Assembly: GCA_025353525.1 (NCBI GenBank)
Contig: JANXOO010001032.1
Location: 1-9,449, forward strand
Source of the DNA: Schlesneria sp.
GTDB lineage: Bacteria; Planctomycetota; Planctomycetia; Planctomycetales; Planctomycetaceae
DNA length: 9,449 nucleotides
Direction of reading: 5' to 3'
Within the stretch, counting starts at the first letter, position 1, and each line of letters opens with the position of its first letter. The position numbers and the translations under genes are program-made. Positions 7,675 to 9,449 of the stretch are shown in pieces. The notes under the pieces were generated by a model. The model worked only from the letters and a program-made list of their open reading frames with translations, did no database searches and was not told the origin of the DNA.

Positions 7675-8154
7675 TCAACCTCCCGATGATTTTCCCGGCT
7701 CTGTTTTCTGATCGCTCTTCTCCTCCATCGGGTGCTCCCAGTGCGAGAGCATGTCATAGTCTTCCTGCCGAAAGACCCACATGGGTTCGATTCCCACTAC
7801 GATGAAACGCAGTCGTTCGGGAGCGTCCACACCCGCCAATTCGACTTTCACGGCGAAGCAGCGGGGAGCGTTGCCGGGAACTTCCCCAAGGATCTCATAA
7901 TTTCGCAGGACCCGTCCCGGTTTGCGTTGCGAGTCGATGACGTGCACGACCGGCTTCGTACCGGCCACTGCCCCGACGGGTTCACCCTTCTTCCACGCTT
8001 CCATTCCTGCCCTGACCGCCGCTTCCGCGGCAGACAAGGTGGGAATGAATTGCGGACTTCGATCGACCGCTCCGCATCCTGCGAGAAGAAGGCAAATGAT
8101 TGCCCAAGGTGAGCCAAAGATGGCTCGAATGCTGCGAGGTCTGATAGTAAACAC
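7675..8154 (-). CDS. Small lipoprotein, paralogue of the one at 1635-2048
   Basis: 159 residues from a GTG start. The frame contains no ATG before the signal peptide, and the only other candidate, a GTG at 8211, lies inside the upstream gene. The n-region is basic (RPRSIR), the core is hydrophobic (11-24), and the lipobox LLAGC puts the lipid on Cys27. The mature domain has FIPT at 37-40, E-A-W-K-K-G-E at 52-58, NYEIL at 85-89, FIVVG at 117-121 and VFRQEDY at 127-133. A tail of about 25 residues follows that the paralogue lacks. It begins with SHWEHPM and becomes Lys/Glu/Ser/Gly-rich. The position of every shared motif matches the other lipoprotein with at most one residue of shift. It starts 7 bases after the DUF1559 stop and ends 16 bases before the adaptor, so it is very likely in the same operon. 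No strong Shine-Dalgarno sequence is visible. Function unknown. Confidence 0.83.
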   Translation of the reverse strand: MFTIRPRSIRAIFGSPWAIICLLLAGCGAVDRSPQFIPTLSAAEAAVRAGMEAWKKGEPVGAVAGTKPVVHVIDSQRKPGRVLRNYEILGEVPGNAPRCFAVKVELAGVDAPERLRFIVVGIEPMWVFRQEDYDMLSHWEHPMEEKSDQKTEPGKSSGG

Positions 8155-8161
8155 CTTTTGG

Positions 8162-9199
8162 TCAGAACGGGGAATTAATCGTTTCGCCGCCCGCCCGCGT
8201 CCCCAACGCACGCCACAGATTCAAGTCGATGTTATCGCTGACGAAGTGGATGCCCCCATCGCCCGTCAGCGTATGAACACCACCGGTGTGTTTGCTATTG
8301 GCCGAGACTTGCATGGCCATATTCGTCATGTCGGATCCAAAGCCGATCCCCGCGCAACTGCGGGAATTTGGCACCGCAACGTGATTATACAGCGAGCAAC
8401 AATTTTCTCCCATGACCCAACTGTAGCCCCATTTGCTGGTCAGAGGAGTCGCCGTCGCGGGATTGAGACTCTGACACGTCTGATAGGTGGAATCCAGCGT
8501 TGTCTGATGCGGCATCGAGAACAAATCGGACTTTGGATCGGGGATTCCCCGGCCGCGAATCTTCTCGCTGAAGAAACAGGTGTTAGAGGTACCGTCGGTG
8601 ATGTCGCGCATCCGGCATTGGCTGAGGTAATAGAACACTCCGGTTTGAATCTCATTTGGAGCGCTGTCGCCAGGACCACCCGGTTGGTCGCTTCGATCGC
8701 AGAGCCATCCTCCCTGATTCGCGGCATAGTTATTTTGGCCAGCCCAATCACCTGTCGCGGAACCATCGGATGGACAGAAAAACATCGAAATGACAGATCG
8801 ACAGGCGGCCGCGTTGATTCCTGTTGGACTGACATACGCGGGCATGAAGCCGATCACGCCTTGCATCCCCGGGGTTTCCGGTGGCGCACTGAAGTTGATC
8901 GTGTTATAGAGAGGCGCCTGATCGACGTACGGCAGAATCATGGCGTGCTGGGACCAGCGTGCATAGCCTGCGGCACCCGCATACTTGAAGCCCTTCCCGA
9001 ACGGAAAGACGGAAAAACTGTCGTGGTAGTTATGCAGCGCCAGTCCAACCTGCTTCAGATTGTTCTTGCACTGTGTCCGACGCGCTGCTTCTCGCGCCTG
9101 CTGCACCGCAGGAAGCAAAAGGGCAATCAATACGGCGATGATCGCAATCACCACCAGCAATTCGATCAAAGTAAAACCTCGCGAACGTGAACTCTTCAT
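8162..9199 (-). CDS. DUF1559 prepilin-like protein with H-X9-DG C-terminus
   Basis: 345 residues. A short basic leader (MKSSRSRG) precedes the type IV prepilin cleavage site G8/F9, with FTLIE and the conserved Glu13. A long hydrophobic helix follows (about 9-31), and then [20 protein letters not shown], the standard DUF1559 opening. The globular part contains [37 protein letters not shown] and the H-X9-DG motif at H304...D314-G315. Several cysteines (133, 142, 167, 195, 208, 242, 267, 268, 282) could form disulphides outside the membrane. The family is hugely expanded in planctomycetes. It resembles type II secretion or pilus pseudopilins, but individual roles are mostly unknown. The ATG at 9199 is supported by GAGGAG seven bases upstream and by the exact prepilin leader. 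It is the first gene of the cluster; no secretion or pilus assembly gene is nearby. Confidence 0.93.
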   Translation of the reverse strand: MKSSRSRGFTLIELLVVIAIIAVLIALLLPAVQQAREAARRTQCKNNLKQVGLALHNYHDSFSVFPFGKGFKYAGAAGYARWSQHAMILPYVDQAPLYNTINFSAPPETPGMQGVIGFMPAYVSPTGINAAACRSVISMFFCPSDGSATGDWAGQNNYAANQGGWLCDRSDQPGGPGDSAPNEIQTGVFYYLSQCRMRDITDGTSNTCFFSEKIRGRGIPDPKSDLFSMPHQTTLDSTYQTCQSLNPATATPLTSKWGYSWVMGENCCSLYNHVAVPNSRSCAGIGFGSDMTNMAMQVSANSKHTGGVHTLTGDGGIHFVSDNIDLNLWRALGTRAGGETINSPF

Positions 9200-9206
9200 G
9201 ACCAAA

Positions 9207-9212
9207 CTCCTC
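9207..9212 (-). promoter_or_regulatory. Ribosome-binding site of the DUF1559 gene
   Basis: GAGGAG on the minus strand, 7 bases before the ATG at 9199. It is the best Shine-Dalgarno match of the cluster and settles the start: an upstream in-frame start at 9268 has no such site and would bury the prepilin leader. Confidence 0.75.
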
Positions 9213-9236
9213 TTAGAAAAACGAAACCAAAAGTCA

Positions 9237-9276
9237 CAACGAACGGCAAAACCGTACGAAATCCGCAACGAACGGC
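9237..9276. repeat. 11-bp direct repeat in the leader region of the cluster
   Basis: CAACGAACGGC occurs exactly at 9237-9247 and at 9266-9276, 29 bases start to start. A 9-of-11 match (CAATGAACGAC) lies at 9318-9328. The copies sit 38-77 bases upstream of the DUF1559 ATG. They could bind a regulator or act in the untranslated leader; the sequence does not show which. Confidence 0.4.
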
Positions 9277-9286
9277 GAAAAAGGAA

Positions 9287-9307
9287 GGTACCTCTGGTGC
9301 CAGTACC
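9287..9307. promoter_or_regulatory. Dyad symmetry upstream of the operon, possible operator
   Basis: GGTAC (9287-9291) and GTACC (9303-9307) form a perfect 5-bp inverted repeat, with an inner TGG-TG-CCA (9295-9302) in the same dyad. It lies about 90 bases before the DUF1559 start, where an operator would fit. No convincing -35/-10 pair was found around it. It is not a clear CueR/MerR-type site. Confidence 0.3.
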
Positions 9308-9408
9308 AATAACGTATCAATGAACGACGGGAAACAACAGAGCAATCATCAGCTCGCTCAAATCCGTGACGAGCAGCATTTTGATGAGTGTTGAACCACG
9401 ATGAAAGG

Positions 9409-9432
9409 CAGGAATCTACAGAACGATTCCTG
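9409..9432. other. Perfect 8-bp inverted repeat near the right edge
   Basis: CAGGAATC (9409-9416) and GATTCCTG (9425-9432) pair perfectly around an 8-base loop. Read on the minus strand, CCTTTC follows the stem, a poor U-tract. It could be a weak terminator for a minus-strand gene beyond the window, an mRNA leader structure of the cluster, or a protein-binding dyad. No open reading frame with coding character covers it. Confidence 0.35.
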
Positions 9433-9449
9433 TTCGAGGCGTCAAGCCT

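Noticed and set aside
7659..7757. Upstream start at 7757 for the adaptor
   Set aside because: It would overlap the end of the lipoprotein gene by 83 bases and add 33 Arg-rich residues with no family match. The ATG at 7658 fits the membrane segment and the gene spacing.
7922..9190. A 422-codon open frame on the + strand
   Set aside because: It lies antisense to the DUF1559 and lipoprotein genes, both of which have clear family motifs and signal sequences. Its translation is rich in Arg, His and Cys, with no recognisable domain or plausible start context.
9281..9449. Sigma-70 promoter for the minus-strand cluster
   Set aside because: Several TTGA-like hexamers exist, but none has a convincing -10 box at 16-18 bases. 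Planctomycete promoters are also poorly defined.
1..9449. CRISPR arrays, tRNA/rRNA genes, insertion sequences
   Set aside because: No regularly spaced repeats, tRNA-like cloverleaf, rRNA segments, transposase motifs or terminal inverted repeats were seen.

Overview
The window looks like the chromosome of a planctomycete (Planctomycetota). Two signatures point there. One is a DUF1559 prepilin-like protein with the [13 protein letters not shown] leader and an H-X9-DG C-terminus. The other is a secreted repeat protein whose visible N-terminus reads MLETRTLLSA, the LEPR-XLL signature of large planctomycete surface proteins. The genus cannot be fixed from the sequence alone.

Layout. Positions 1-1410 (+) hold the 3' part of a surface protein made of three tandem modules of about 150 residues; its true start lies left of the window. 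A 224-base convergent spacer follows (1411-1634), with T-runs that could end the + transcript. Everything from 1635 to 9199 is on the minus strand and reads like one transcription unit. In transcription order it is: DUF1559 protein (9199-8162), a small lipoprotein (8154-7675), a CusB-like metal RND adaptor (7658-6420), a CusA-like heavy-metal RND permease (6418-2138), and a second small lipoprotein (2048-1635). Gaps are 7, 16, 1 and 89 bases. The right-hand 250 bases (9200-9449) hold no convincing gene. They contain the upstream region of the cluster, with a strong ribosome-binding site, a direct repeat, a dyad and a hairpin.

Working together. The adaptor and permease should form the core of a Cu(I)/Ag(I)-type export system. 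The adaptor carries an N-terminal heavy-metal-binding motif and a C-terminal Cys-rich metal-binding domain. The permease keeps the three porter-domain methionines of CusA. No outer-membrane channel and no regulator is encoded here.

The most interesting points are structural. The permease has 1426 residues against about 1047 for E. coli CusA, because of an insertion of about 284 residues in its periplasmic porter domain and an extra membrane hairpin around TM7. The adaptor appears to lack the lipoyl domain and the alpha-helical hairpin that normally meet the TolC-type channel. The pair is bracketed by two lipoproteins that are paralogues of each other. Together this suggests a rebuilt, planctomycete-style metal efflux module with dedicated lipoprotein partners, which is an inference.
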